The notes: generated by a model from the letters alone, not told the origin. Numbered from the stretch's first letter, positions 35,661 to 44,903 are shown. The stretch is DNA of 64,000 bases from JBFLYN01 sp040756655 (GCA_040756655.1 JBFLYN010000002.1:118491-182490), one strand, 5' to 3'. Program-made: numbers and translations.

Positions 35661-36817
35661 GAGAGAAGGCCCCCTTCCCGGCAGTAGACCACGCGCCCGG
35701 CCACCACGGTGGCCTCCACCGGGGTCCGGGGCTCGAAAGGATGCCCGCCGAAGATGGCCAGGTCGGCCACTTTGCCAACTTCCAGTGACCCGAAGTCCTG
35801 GTCAATACCCAGGATACGGGCGGGATTGATGGTGACGGCGGCAAGAGCATCTTCTTCGGGCAAGCCTGCCGCCCAGGCCAGACCGGCACAGATTGCCAGA
35901 AACTGCAGGGGGATGATAGGGTGGTCGGTCATGATGGCCACCTGCACTCCTGCCCGGGCGCACACGCCCGGAGTGGCAAAACTGCGCTCCCGGGTTTCCA
36001 CCTTGCCCCGGATCCCCAGGGTGGGTCCTATGATCACCGGGACTTCCTCGCGCGCGAGCAGGTCGGCAATTTTATGGGCTTCGGTGGCATGCTCTATCAC
36101 AATACGGATGTTGAACTCCCGGGCCAGGCGTAATGCAGTCAGGATATCGTCGACCCGGTGAGCATGTACCCGCAGGTATTCCTGGCGCATGAGTACCCGC
36201 CCGAGCGCTTCCATGCCCAGGTCCCGGTCTGGAGCCTTATCGCCCTGCTGCTTCTCGAGGTAACGGGCGGCCTTGACCAGTGTTTCCCTCAAGATGGCTG
36301 CCGATGCCATGCGGGTGGCCGGACTCTTCTGGCGAGAACCATAAGAACGCTTGGGGTTCTCTCCCAACGCCGCCTTGACCCCGCAGGGATGGCGAAGGAC
36401 CATCTCGTCCACGCTGCTTCCGTAGGTGCGCATGGCCACGCCCTGGCCGCCAATGATGTTGGAGGAGCCCGGAGCGCACCAGATGGCGGTCACCCCGCCC
36501 TCTAGGGCCCGGCCCAGCCCGGTATCTTCCGGGTTAATGGCATCCAGGGCCCGGAGGTGGGGGGTTACCGGGTCCGTGGACTCATTTACATCCACCCCCT
36601 CACGCCCGAAACCTTCTTCCCAGATCCCGGCGTGGGCATGGGCGTCGATGAGGCCTGGTGTGATGGTGCAGCCTGCAGCGTCCAGCACCACGGCTCCCGG
36701 TGGTTCCGGGATGGATACACCCACGGCCGCCACCCTCTCGCCTTCCACCAACACCGATCCCCGGTCGATGGCCGGTCCCGAACCGCTCATGATCCGGGCA
36801 TGCTTGATGAGGAGCAC
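35654..36817 (-). CDS. Metal-dependent amidohydrolase
   Basis: 387 aa TIM-barrel amidohydrolase, imidazolonepropionase-like group. Intact ligands: GLIDAHAHAG, the candidate lysine in CGVKAALGENP, LRVHAHRVDD, VIEHATEAH and the catalytic Asp in MTDHP. Start GTG at 36817 with AGGAGGTAAAAGG, one of the best ribosome binding sites here. Substrate unknown. Coupled to a metal-site-less paralogue downstream, which suggests a heteromeric enzyme. Confidence 0.85.
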   Translation of the reverse strand: MLLIKHARIMSGSGPAIDRGSVLVEGERVAAVGVSIPEPPGAVVLDAAGCTITPGLIDAHAHAGIWEEGFGREGVDVNESTDPVTPHLRALDAINPEDTGLGRALEGGVTAIWCAPGSSNIIGGQGVAMRTYGSSVDEMVLRHPCGVKAALGENPKRSYGSRQKSPATRMASAAILRETLVKAARYLEKQQGDKAPDRDLGMEALGRVLMRQEYLRVHAHRVDDILTALRLAREFNIRIVIEHATEAHKIADLLAREEVPVIIGPTLGIRGKVETRERSFATPGVCARAGVQVAIMTDHPIIPLQFLAICAGLAWAAGLPEEDALAAVTINPARILGIDQDFGSLEVGKVADLAIFGGHPFEPRTPVEATVVAGRVVYCREGGLLSC

Positions 36818-36829
36818 CCTTTTACCTCC

Positions 36830-36862
36830 TTAAACAGGACCGGCGCACTCGGCGCCGGCCCT
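36830..36862 (-). terminator. Hairpin after partner C
   Basis: CCGGCGC (36840-36846) pairs with GCGCCGG (36852-36858), extended by GGxC/GxCC, followed on the minus strand by TGTTTAAGG and on the plus strand by TTTT. Probably ends the recombinase-MutL-partner operon. Confidence 0.6.
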
Positions 36863-36868
36863 TTTCGT

Positions 36869-37990
36869 CTACTCCTCTATGATCTCCACGTTGGCCCTGG
36901 GGACTACCACCACCGTGCCATCACGCAGCCTCGCCTTGAGGATGCGGACCATGGCCTCGGTTTCGATCCTGACCAGTTCGGGGGGCAGTTCCACAACTTC
37001 GGCCAGCTGGCCGAAGTACGGCTCGCGGATGATGCGTATGGCAGTCCCGGGCACCAGGCCCTGGCTGGCCTTGTCTTGCTGGGCAGCGCTTGTGGAAAAA
37101 GTGCCGGGGATGATCAGCTCGGGGCGCATCACGCCGGCGCGAATCTGGGTAGCGCCATTGATGGAGGCCTGTTGGCCTTCTAGGGATTTGAGCAGGGCAA
37201 ACGTCTTGTCGGCCATGCTCATGCGGCCAAAACCTTCGGTAATGATCACGGCAAAGGAGATATCCTCATGCCCGGTAATGGCTACACCGATGTCGTAGCC
37301 CAGGTAATCAACAAGGTCGCTATCGATGATCCCTCCGGCCACCAGCCCGGCGACCCCCACTTCACCGGCGCGCCTCATCGCATCACGGGTGATAAGGGAA
37401 CCGCCTACTACGATCTTGCCGCGGTGCTCGGGTTTCAACAGCGCGGCATCCAGGACGTCGCCGGGTCCGTCGACCACTGTTGACAGGACCCCCTGATGCT
37501 CGCCGCCGATACCGAAGATCCCCTGGACGAAAGCGCCCTCGGTCTCCACCACTACACCCTGCCCGGGTATGACCTCAGCCACTTTGCCCTTTACGTAGGC
37601 GTTCACTTCCACCGGGATAGGAGGGGTCCGGACTATGACCTGGCCCGTGATTTGGGAAATATTCTCAATCACACCTGTCACGTTGGAGTATGCCCGGTTC
37701 TTGAACAGTCCAAAGAAGGTGGAATATACGGCGATGAGTTCGCCCTCCTTGACCTGGTCACCCACCTTCTTCACCATGTGTTCTGGGATGTCAGTGCCTT
37801 CCAGGCCCAGCATGTTGGCTACGTTTACCGTCACGGCATCACCAGGGATACTGGTGCACGCCACCACGGTCTCGGGGTCCACTGACTCGTTGGGCTTGAC
37901 CATCACATCGCCGCGCAACGGCAGGCGGCGTATTTTCCTTACCCGGGTGGATGAGGTTACTTTCAGACCCGGAGTGTATGCATGTGCCAC
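36869..37990 (-). CDS. MutL-partner protein C (one barrel-sandwich segment plus KOW-like end)
   Basis: 373 aa; the cleanest member of the partner family. RKIRRLPLRGDV opens it; VGDQVKEGELIAVY ... VTGVIENI is a single barrel-sandwich unit; the middle has a swivelling-like region with GGSLITRDAM, AITGHEDISFAVI and TEGFGRMSM; then NGATQIRAGVMRPELIIP; and the end EPYFGQLAEVVELPPEL ... VVVPRANVEI is KOW/SH3-like. Start GTG at 37990. It follows MutL C by 2 bases. No membrane segment. Function unknown. Confidence 0.75.
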   Translation of the reverse strand: MAHAYTPGLKVTSSTRVRKIRRLPLRGDVMVKPNESVDPETVVACTSIPGDAVTVNVANMLGLEGTDIPEHMVKKVGDQVKEGELIAVYSTFFGLFKNRAYSNVTGVIENISQITGQVIVRTPPIPVEVNAYVKGKVAEVIPGQGVVVETEGAFVQGIFGIGGEHQGVLSTVVDGPGDVLDAALLKPEHRGKIVVGGSLITRDAMRRAGEVGVAGLVAGGIIDSDLVDYLGYDIGVAITGHEDISFAVIITEGFGRMSMADKTFALLKSLEGQQASINGATQIRAGVMRPELIIPGTFSTSAAQQDKASQGLVPGTAIRIIREPYFGQLAEVVELPPELVRIETEAMVRILKARLRDGTVVVVPRANVEIIEE

Positions 37991-37992
37991 TG

Positions 37993-39975
37993 CTACTCAC
38001 TCCCCCTCTGCCGCCTGGCCTTCAGGCTATTCATGGCCGCCTTCGGGTACACATCCAGCGCTTCGAACCAGTTCCAGAGCTGGTGGGACCGTAGCGAGCT
38101 ATCCTGAGGCAGCTCCAAGGGTCTCCCCCGGCCATCGAGGATAACTCCCACTACTCCGCCCTCCACGGTAGTACGGAGGTTGTGGCCCATGCCCTGCCCC
38201 ACGGTAAAGTGCCGGGAAACGTGGATGGTGGCCTCGGCCTGTTCTCCGCCGGGAAGCGGGACGATTTTCATCTCACCGGCGTTGACCCGCTCGGACACCT
38301 GCTTGCCGCTTTGGAAGGTGAGGTCGATGGACATGCATTCAGTTCCCGGCTTGAGGCGGGCTGCTGAGCCCACCGGCGCGACGGAAGTACCGAGGCGGAT
38401 CAGGCAGTCGCGGTCGAACACCTGCATGGCAGCGCGCGGGTGGATGGTGGACAGAATGCCCAGCTGGGGCATCATGAAGATGGAGTCCACTGCCAGCATG
38501 GTCGTGCCCTCGGGCTGGAAGGCATCGAGCATCATGAGGGCAGACTGCACCCGGCGGGGAGCGTGAGAGAGGACTCCTCCCGATCCCACCAGGATCCCCA
38601 GCTCAGTCAGGTTAATATAGGTGACATCGCTGCCGGCCTGCTCGAACACTTCACTGATGGTTCGCTGTCGCTGGACGCCGCGTAGCCCCACCGCCAGGCT
38701 CTTGTGGTGCTCGAATGCCAGTCTCAGAGCTTCCCTGGCGATGGCCTGCTCGATCATGAGCTCCTCGAGGGTTTGGGGAATAGTGGTCGGGCGGATCATC
38801 TTGTTCCGGATGCGGTTGCGCAAATCGCCCTCATCGATGTGAAAGGGCACCCAACGCATAATGTTGGCCAGCCCCGCCTCCAGGAGCACGTTGCAGATGC
38901 TGTAAGACATGCCCAGATTGGCAGACACAGTACGGTTGAAAAGCTCCCCGTCATCCCCGAACACCGAAAAGACATCAGTAGTGGCACCACCGATATCCAC
39001 ACCGATGACGCTGGTCTTGTTCTCCTTTGCCGTGGTCTGCATGCAGATGCCCACTGCCCCGGGAGTGGGCATGATGGGGACGGGTGTCCACTGCATGAGC
39101 TTGTTGTAGCCGGGTGCCTGCGCCATCACGTGCTCCATAAAGAGGTTGTGGATTTCTTCGCGAGCCGGTTCCAGCACTTCCTTTTCCAGCACCGGGCGCA
39201 AGTTATCGACGATACGCAGGTCGGTCTTCTCACCCAGGATGTTCTTGACGTGCTCCCGGGCCTTGACGTTTCCGGCGAATATGATGGGCAGTTTGAAGCC
39301 AATGCCCAGCCGGGGCCTGGGGTCAGCAGCAGAGATCAACTCGGCGACCTCCACCACGTGGGTTAGTGTTCCCCCGTCTATGCCCCCGGACATTAGGATC
39401 ATGTCCGGGCGCAGGTGACGGATGCGCTGGATTTTCTGATGAGGTTTGCGCCCGTCATCCACAGCAATGGCGTCCATGACGATAGCCCCGGCACCCAGGG
39501 CTGCGCGCTGGGCACTCTCAACCGTCATGGTCTTGACCACGCCTGCCACCATCATCTGCAGGCCCCCACCCGCACTGGAGGTGGACATGAATATATCCAC
39601 CCCACTACCATCAGGTTGGCGGGGCGTGATGACCCCGCTTTCCGACAACATCCTCTTGCCGGTGAGCTCCTCAACTTCACGTATGGCGTTGCGGGCACCG
39701 GCCGTTACATCCTCGAACGGAGCTTCCACTGTCGTCGGAGCCTCACCTCTGACGATCAAGCGGTACTCGCCGCTTACCTTTTCAATGAGGATAGCTTTGG
39801 TGGTAGTGCTGCCACAATCGGTAGCCAGAATGGATTCGATCTCCATGTCGGCTACAGGCACACCGGAGCCGCTGGAAGTGCCGGCCACTACTGGATGTCC
39901 CCCTTTCAGGCGCTGCCATAGTCTATCTGGAGATGTTTCTTCATAATCTGGCAGAATCCCTTCTTCAGTGCTCAA
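37993..39975 (-). CDS. MutL/GlmL-family ASKHA ATPase C
   Basis: Intact DCGSTTTKAILIEK, MSGGIDGG, DIGGATTDVFSV and GSGGVLSHAPRR. The frame starts with TTG at 39975, directly after the recombinase stop (TAAGTTG), giving 660 aa with a 43-residue N-terminal extension absent from the other copies. An internal ATG at 39846 (MEIESILATDCGS) would give the standard form of 617 aa; neither has a strong ribosome binding site. The one-base spacing makes coupled translation from the recombinase gene plausible. No mutase gene adjacent. Confidence 0.83.
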   Translation of the reverse strand: MSTEEGILPDYEETSPDRLWQRLKGGHPVVAGTSSGSGVPVADMEIESILATDCGSTTTKAILIEKVSGEYRLIVRGEAPTTVEAPFEDVTAGARNAIREVEELTGKRMLSESGVITPRQPDGSGVDIFMSTSSAGGGLQMMVAGVVKTMTVESAQRAALGAGAIVMDAIAVDDGRKPHQKIQRIRHLRPDMILMSGGIDGGTLTHVVEVAELISAADPRPRLGIGFKLPIIFAGNVKAREHVKNILGEKTDLRIVDNLRPVLEKEVLEPAREEIHNLFMEHVMAQAPGYNKLMQWTPVPIMPTPGAVGICMQTTAKENKTSVIGVDIGGATTDVFSVFGDDGELFNRTVSANLGMSYSICNVLLEAGLANIMRWVPFHIDEGDLRNRIRNKMIRPTTIPQTLEELMIEQAIAREALRLAFEHHKSLAVGLRGVQRQRTISEVFEQAGSDVTYINLTELGILVGSGGVLSHAPRRVQSALMMLDAFQPEGTTMLAVDSIFMMPQLGILSTIHPRAAMQVFDRDCLIRLGTSVAPVGSAARLKPGTECMSIDLTFQSGKQVSERVNAGEMKIVPLPGGEQAEATIHVSRHFTVGQGMGHNLRTTVEGGVVGVILDGRGRPLELPQDSSLRSHQLWNWFEALDVYPKAAMNSLKARRQRGSE

Positions 39976-39976
39976 C

Positions 39977-40903
39977 TTAGGGTGCAGGCATGGCCGTGTT
40001 CAAGGGATGACGGTCCATCTTCTGCTGAAGATCTTCGGAAAACACCCGCGCATACACCTGGGTGGAAGACTGGTCACAATGCCCCGCGATCTCCTGTAAG
40101 GATCTTACATCCATTCCGGCGCCGTACAGCAAGGAAAGACACGTGTGCCTCAGATTGTGCAGGGATAGTCTTCGCCGGACGGGAGACTGGGCAACGATCT
40201 TGCCAAATACGTACTGCATTGAGCGTGCGCTCATGGGTCTTCCGGCCCGTCCCACAAAGAGAAAGTCATGATCCACAAGGGGTCTGACGGCCAACCAATC
40301 GCGAAGGGACCGGGCGGCGGCAGGGGTGAGTGGTACCACGCGGAGCCGGTTCCGCCGTCCCCGGACAGTCAGCCACCGGCCGGGCAGGTCCACATCTTTG
40401 AGCCTGAGGTTCACCACCTCCGACAGGCGGCAACCACAGTGGAGGAACACCGACAGAAGAGCATGGTCGCGCTCGGGATGGTTGCTGGCGGGACGCACCG
40501 CGGCCACTAACAGCTGGGCCTCATGGGCGCTGAGAGCGTCAGGCGCACGGCGGCGAAACTCAACTGCCGGCACGTGTTGGGCCGGGTTACCCGGCACCAG
40601 CCCAACCTGGCCCAGGTACGCGAAGAAGGCCCTAAGAGCCGAGAGCTTGCGGGCCAGTGACCGGTGGCTATTGCCACGCTCTACCCGGCAGTACTCCAAG
40701 AATGCACCAAGAGTTGGCGGTGTAACAGACGCCAGGCGATCCCCGACCTCTCCGCCGGGCTGGGACTTCGCCAGGAACTGGAGGAGCAGGCGAGCATCGT
40801 CCAGGTATCCATGGATGGTGCGCGCAGAAAGCCGGCGCTCAGTCGCGAGCTGGGCGGCAAAACCGCACAGGAGAGAACCTGGTGGGGTCTTGGGCATGAT
40901 CAT
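39977..40903 (-). CDS. Tyrosine recombinase (XerC/D-like)
   Basis: 308 aa. N-terminal SAM-like core-binding domain (about 10-115), then the catalytic domain with Arg159 (CGCRLSEV), His249/Arg252 (LHNLRHT), His275 (AGHCD) and Tyr284 (TQVYARVF). The beta-hairpin lysine (usually GKGxK) appears as RGRRNR, so the conserved lysine is replaced by arginine. The size fits Xer or integron/transposon-type recombinases. No att repeats or other phage genes are nearby. It heads an operon with MutL C and partner C. ATG 40903 or 40897; GGGGAG lies upstream of both. Confidence 0.88.
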   Translation of the reverse strand: MIMPKTPPGSLLCGFAAQLATERRLSARTIHGYLDDARLLLQFLAKSQPGGEVGDRLASVTPPTLGAFLEYCRVERGNSHRSLARKLSALRAFFAYLGQVGLVPGNPAQHVPAVEFRRRAPDALSAHEAQLLVAAVRPASNHPERDHALLSVFLHCGCRLSEVVNLRLKDVDLPGRWLTVRGRRNRLRVVPLTPAAARSLRDWLAVRPLVDHDFLFVGRAGRPMSARSMQYVFGKIVAQSPVRRRLSLHNLRHTCLSLLYGAGMDVRSLQEIAGHCDQSSTQVYARVFSEDLQQKMDRHPLNTAMPAP

Positions 40904-40935
40904 TGCTCCCCTAATACCTCCGGCGTCCTAGGAAA

Positions 40936-40964
40936 ATAATACCATGTGGGCAACGGCCACCACC
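40936..40964 (-). promoter_or_regulatory. Extended -10 promoter of recombinase-MutL C operon
   Basis: Minus strand TATTAT (40936-40941) preceded by TGG, an extended -10 about 35 bases before the recombinase start. No good -35 is visible. Confidence 0.45.
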
Positions 40965-41002
40965 GTCGAACTCCGTCGATCAAGGATGCCTAGTGTCACT
41001 TA

Positions 41003-41034
41003 AGACAAAAGACCTGTGCTAGTCACACAGGTCT
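41003..41034 (-). terminator. Terminator after the 113-aa gene
   Basis: AGACCTGTG (41010-41018) pairs perfectly with CACAGGTCT (41026-41034), followed on the minus strand by TTTGTCTT. Separates the 41-45 kb unit from the recombinase operon. Confidence 0.85.
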
Positions 41035-41048
41035 CACGCCGTGCCTAC

Positions 41049-41390
41049 TTACTGGCTGGCCGCCTTCCGCTTTCTGCGCTCGGTCTTGGCCCGGGCCCGG
41101 GCCGCGTCCTCTTCCTCATCCTGCCTCTTGGCAACTTCTTCCAGTTTCCGCATCAGGAGGTCTACGTTGGTCCGGTCCTCGAAGAAGAACGCATAGTCCT
41201 CAAAGGTATCGAAGAACACCCCCACTATGGGAGAAAAGAAATGCATAAGCTGGCTGCCCAAAAAGCTTACCGGGCGATGCATCTCCAAAAATAAGAGGGC
41301 AGGCGTTATCAAACCGAACTGGGCCACGCGCTCGGCCAAAGCCTGGCAAATCTCATCGCGACGCTCCGGGGTGATGGAGTCTTTCATCAT
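41049..41390 (-). CDS. Small protein of unknown function between two MutL loci
   Basis: 113 aa. A hydrophobic centre (LITPALLFLEMHRPVSFLGSQ, then HFFSPIVGVFFDTFEDYAFFF) suggests membrane association but lacks a clean transmembrane helix. The C-terminal 30 residues are highly charged (EEEDAARARAKTERRKRK). ATG at 41390 with GAGGTGG about 8 bases upstream; another ATG follows. Has its own terminator. Not recognised as a named family. Confidence 0.7.
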   Translation of the reverse strand: MMKDSITPERRDEICQALAERVAQFGLITPALLFLEMHRPVSFLGSQLMHFFSPIVGVFFDTFEDYAFFFEDRTNVDLLMRKLEEVAKRQDEEEDAARARAKTERRKRKAASQ

Positions 41391-41510
41391 CGGGGATCCA
41401 CCTCGCTTCTAGTGGAAGGGAATTCGGGTTCGGCCCGGCTCTTTCCTGCCGCCAGGGCCATGCCATAGTTCACCATCTCAGTAGAGGTTCACCCAAAACC
41501 ATCGTACCTA

Positions 41511-41538
41511 TACCAAAGGGGGCCGAAAACCGGCCCCC
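41511..41538 (-). terminator. Terminator after partner D
   Basis: GGGGGCCG (41518-41525) pairs with CGGCCCCC (41531-41538) around a 5-base loop, followed on the minus strand by TTTGGTAT. Confidence 0.8.
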
Positions 41539-41551
41539 TGGCAGGCTCAGG

Positions 41552-42907
41552 TCAAAAGACCTCTACGTTGGGCCGGGGGACTACGACGGTCTCACCGCTG
41601 GCCAGCTTTACTTCTAGCACCGGGACCCGGGCCCCGGTTTCTACGGCCTGGGCTTCACGGGGTACGGATACCACCGTGCCCGTGGCTCCGAAGTAGGGCT
41701 CATTGATAATCCTCACCCTCAGGCCCACGGTGATCTCCTCATCGATCTTCTGGGGCGTAGCCAGTTCGCCTTGGTACCCTGGAAACGGCACGATGATCTC
41801 GGGACGGATGGCACCAGCCCGGATCTGGGTGGCCCCGTTAATGGAGGCCTCCAACCCATCCAGCGCCTTCAAAGCCTGGAATACTTCTTCGTGCATGGCC
41901 AGGTGTCCAAACCCTTCCATGAGGATCAGGGTGGTACCGATGTCCTCCTGACCGGTGATACCTACACCCAGTTTCACACCTAGAGACCTGATGATGTTGA
42001 GGTAGTTGGCAGTCCCGGTGATGACCCCCCGGCATCCCACCGCCAGGGCTTGAGCCAGGGCGTCGTTGGTGATGAAGGCACCGCCGATGATGATCTTGCC
42101 TTCCAGGTCCTCGGTGATCAAATCCTTGGTCAAGACCTCGTCGGCCCGGTCTACCAGGACCTTGAGCGGACCGTGTGTCTCGCGGCCAACTCCAAACACA
42201 CCATTTACCCTGACGGCCGGTGCCTCCACGACCACGCCCCGGTGGGGTATAATCTCGGTCACCGTCCCACGCATGTAGGCATTCACGGTAACCTGCTTGA
42301 ACGGCCTGGCGATGGTCACATACCCGGTGGTATCATTGACCTCGGCGATCACCCCGGACACGGGCGTGCGGGCAGTTACCGAGAAGAATGCGGCTCCCTC
42401 GCCCTTTTTGGCGATGATCTGGGTGCGCTTGACTTCTTGCCCCACCGTACGCAGCATGTACTTGGGCAGGTCCTTGGGCTTGCACTTGAGTTCAAAGGCA
42501 CAGTCAAAGCTGATGGGTGGCTCCTCCCGGCCGAACTCCTCCCGGAGTACGATCCGCCCGGACCGGTCGGAGATATCCTCGATGATCCCATCGGTGGGCG
42601 CTTCCAGGTCCTTGCGCCCGTACAGACCCTGCTCGGTGGAGCGAGCGATTACCTCCTTGGTCTTGACCCGATCGCCAATCTTTTTGAGCATGCACTTGCT
42701 GAGGAGTTCGGGTTCAATACCCAAAAGCCTGGCGGCTGGCAGCACCCAGGGGATACCGGGTCTAAGGGCGATCCGGGCTACGATGGTGTCGGGCTCCACC
42801 TGGTCTCCCTTGGCGGCAAGAACCTCGCCGGGCAACGGCAGCTTGCGCACCTTCTTTACCATCTCTACGACGTATCTACCGTTTGAAGAGCTTGGACATG
42901 AGACCAC
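41552..42907 (-). CDS. MutL-partner protein D (two barrel-sandwich segments plus KOW-like end)
   Basis: 451 aa, long form like partner A. RKLPLPGEV; first unit VGDRVKTKEVIARS ... TDGIIEDI; second unit VGQEVKRTQIIAKK ... VSGVIAEV; then GITGQEDIGTTLI, MEGFGHLAM, NGATQIRAGAIRPEIIVP, and the end EPYFGATGTVVSVP ... VVPRPNVEVF. The start is unclear: GTG 42907 overlaps the end of MutL D by 32 bases and gives an N-terminus as long as that of partner C; ATG 42862 gives a shorter one but lacks a ribosome binding site. Confidence 0.75.
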   Translation of the reverse strand: MVSCPSSSNGRYVVEMVKKVRKLPLPGEVLAAKGDQVEPDTIVARIALRPGIPWVLPAARLLGIEPELLSKCMLKKIGDRVKTKEVIARSTEQGLYGRKDLEAPTDGIIEDISDRSGRIVLREEFGREEPPISFDCAFELKCKPKDLPKYMLRTVGQEVKRTQIIAKKGEGAAFFSVTARTPVSGVIAEVNDTTGYVTIARPFKQVTVNAYMRGTVTEIIPHRGVVVEAPAVRVNGVFGVGRETHGPLKVLVDRADEVLTKDLITEDLEGKIIIGGAFITNDALAQALAVGCRGVITGTANYLNIIRSLGVKLGVGITGQEDIGTTLILMEGFGHLAMHEEVFQALKALDGLEASINGATQIRAGAIRPEIIVPFPGYQGELATPQKIDEEITVGLRVRIINEPYFGATGTVVSVPREAQAVETGARVPVLEVKLASGETVVVPRPNVEVF

Positions 42908-44783
42908 CCTGACGACCCCCTTTCTCTCCTTCTACATCCCGGACGCGGTGTTCTTCCTGGTAAAGCCGGACATACTCCAGCGGGTACACGTTGAGCGTCT
43001 CGATCCACTCGGTCAGCTTCTTCACCCGCGCGCGGGAGTCCGTGGGCATCTCAAAGGGGCGACCCCGGGCGTCTAGTATCACACCAACCAGTCCACCCTC
43101 AACGTCGGCCGTGATAGCCTTGCCCTTGCCTTCGCCCAGGTCGAACTGGGGCTTGGGCGTGATGGTAACCCGTGCCTTCTGGCCCACCCCCAGCTCGAAG
43201 CGCCTAAGCTCGCCATAGGTTATGGCATGATCGATAACCGGCCTGCCGGGGATCTCCAGCTTCATATGGCCTACTGGCTGGCCGTCCTTGCCCTTGCCCA
43301 CCGGGGCGATTGCCGTGCCCAGGCGGACCAGGCAGTCTTTGTCGAACACCTCTGCGGCGATGTCCGGGTGGGTCGTGGAAAGCACTCCCAGGTGCGGCAT
43401 CATGAAAATACTGTCCACCGCCAGTTGGGTGATCCCTTCGGGGAGAAATGCATCCAGCAGCATCATGGCGGCTTGTTCGCGGCGCGGGGCATGGGAGAGA
43501 ACACCGCCGGAACCTACCAGCATGTCGAGCTTCACCATTTCGATGATCTCCACGCCCGCGGACTTGAACATTTGCTGCTGGGTCCGCCAGCCTGCGGAGA
43601 TCACTTCCTTCTCAACCTTGCGGGCCAGGCTCTTATGGTGAGCAAAGGAGAGTCTCAGGGCTTCTCGGGCCAGGGCCTGTTCTAGCATGAGGTGCTTTAG
43701 GGTCTGGGGGATGGTGGTGGGGCGCACCATCTTATTGGCTATCCAGTCGGAGATCCTCTCTTCGTCGACGCCAAATGGGACCCACCGCAAGATATTATCA
43801 AAGCCGGCTTCTTCCAGGACGTTAGTAATGCTATAAGACATGCCCAGGTTGGCGCTGACCGTCCTGGTAAAGATCCCTTCAAAGCTGGAAAACACGTCGG
43901 TGGTAGCGCCGCCTATGTCAACACCTATGATGTTGGCGTGATACTGCTCAGCCATGACACTGATGATACGTCCCACTGCACCGGGGGTGGGCATGATGGT
44001 TACATCAACCCACTTCATGAGTTCGCCATAGCCCGGCGCCTGCGCCATCACGTGATTCATGAACAGGTCGTGGATGGCTTCCCGGGCGGGGCCAAGGTTC
44101 TCCACGTCGTGGCGGGGACGAAGGTTTTCGCAGATATGTATGTCCAGTTCGTTTCCGGCAATAGCCAGGACCATGTCCTGGGCGTCCCGGTTGCCTGCGA
44201 AAACCAGGGGTAGCTTGTAAGTCCCCCCGAAGCGAGGTTGGGGGTTGGCCTGGATGAGAGTCTCCGTCATGGCGGCGATGTAGGTGACCGACCCTCCATC
44301 CACGCCACCCGATAGCAGGATAATGTCCGGCCGCAGTTCGGTGATACGGGTGATCTGTTCAGAGGCGGAGCGCCCGTCGTCAACGGCGATGACGTCTAGT
44401 ACGACGGCGCCTGCTCCCAGCGCGGCCCGGTTGGCAGAACTGGCACTGATTTCCCGCACCAGCCCTGCCACCATCATCTGCAGGCCGCCGCCGGCGCTTG
44501 ATGTAGAAACGTAATAGTCCACGCCAGAATCGCCCTGTTTGGGCCTGATTATCTTCCCGGACTGGTCCAGGATGCGGCGCTGGAGTAATTCCTCCACTCG
44601 CCGGATGGACTTCCTGACTCCGATCATCACGTTCTCCCACGGGACTTCCACAGTGGTAGGCATCTCGCCCCGGGTGATCAGCCGGTACTCATCGCCCCGC
44701 TTCTCGATGAGGATCGCCTTCGTGGTCGTACTGCCTACGTCGGTGGCCAGGATGGACTGGATCACGTTCTCCCCTGAGGCCAT
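42876..44783 (-). CDS. MutL/GlmL-family ASKHA ATPase D
   Basis: 635 aa. Intact DVGSTTTKAILIEKR, LSGGVDGG, DIGGATTDVFSSFEG and GSGGVLSHAPRR. It has a charged C-terminal tail (HRVRDVEGEKGGRQGG then MSKLFKR) longer than in copies A and B. ATG 44783 has GAGGAGGGG upstream. Paired with partner D and set only 3 kb from pair C, so C and D look like a local duplication later separated by the 113-aa gene and the recombinase, or vice versa. Confidence 0.85.
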   Translation of the reverse strand: MASGENVIQSILATDVGSTTTKAILIEKRGDEYRLITRGEMPTTVEVPWENVMIGVRKSIRRVEELLQRRILDQSGKIIRPKQGDSGVDYYVSTSSAGGGLQMMVAGLVREISASSANRAALGAGAVVLDVIAVDDGRSASEQITRITELRPDIILLSGGVDGGSVTYIAAMTETLIQANPQPRFGGTYKLPLVFAGNRDAQDMVLAIAGNELDIHICENLRPRHDVENLGPAREAIHDLFMNHVMAQAPGYGELMKWVDVTIMPTPGAVGRIISVMAEQYHANIIGVDIGGATTDVFSSFEGIFTRTVSANLGMSYSITNVLEEAGFDNILRWVPFGVDEERISDWIANKMVRPTTIPQTLKHLMLEQALAREALRLSFAHHKSLARKVEKEVISAGWRTQQQMFKSAGVEIIEMVKLDMLVGSGGVLSHAPRREQAAMMLLDAFLPEGITQLAVDSIFMMPHLGVLSTTHPDIAAEVFDKDCLVRLGTAIAPVGKGKDGQPVGHMKLEIPGRPVIDHAITYGELRRFELGVGQKARVTITPKPQFDLGEGKGKAITADVEGGLVGVILDARGRPFEMPTDSRARVKKLTEWIETLNVYPLEYVRLYQEEHRVRDVEGEKGGRQGGLMSKLFKR

Positions 44784-44836
44784 TCATTCCCCTCCTCGTT
44801 TATCACGGGGAACCGGCCAAGGTCCCTGTTCTACCC

Positions 44837-44865
44837 AAAAATGCCCATTTACCGGAAATGGGCAT
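44837..44865 (-). terminator. Terminator or attenuator upstream of MutL D
   Basis: ATGCCCATTT (44841-44850) and AAATGGGCAT (44856-44865) form a perfect 10-bp stem with a 5-base loop, followed on the minus strand by TTTTTGGG. It lies between the gene at 44995 and MutL D and should stop readthrough into the MutL genes. Confidence 0.85.
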
Positions 44866-44903
44866 GCGGATACCTCGCCGGATTCCCTATCGTCCGGAAA
44901 AAC

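Noticed and set aside
36869..44783. Integrated phage or genomic island around the recombinase
   Set aside because: No att repeats, no phage structural or replication genes, no tRNA at either edge, and neighbouring gene style is the same.
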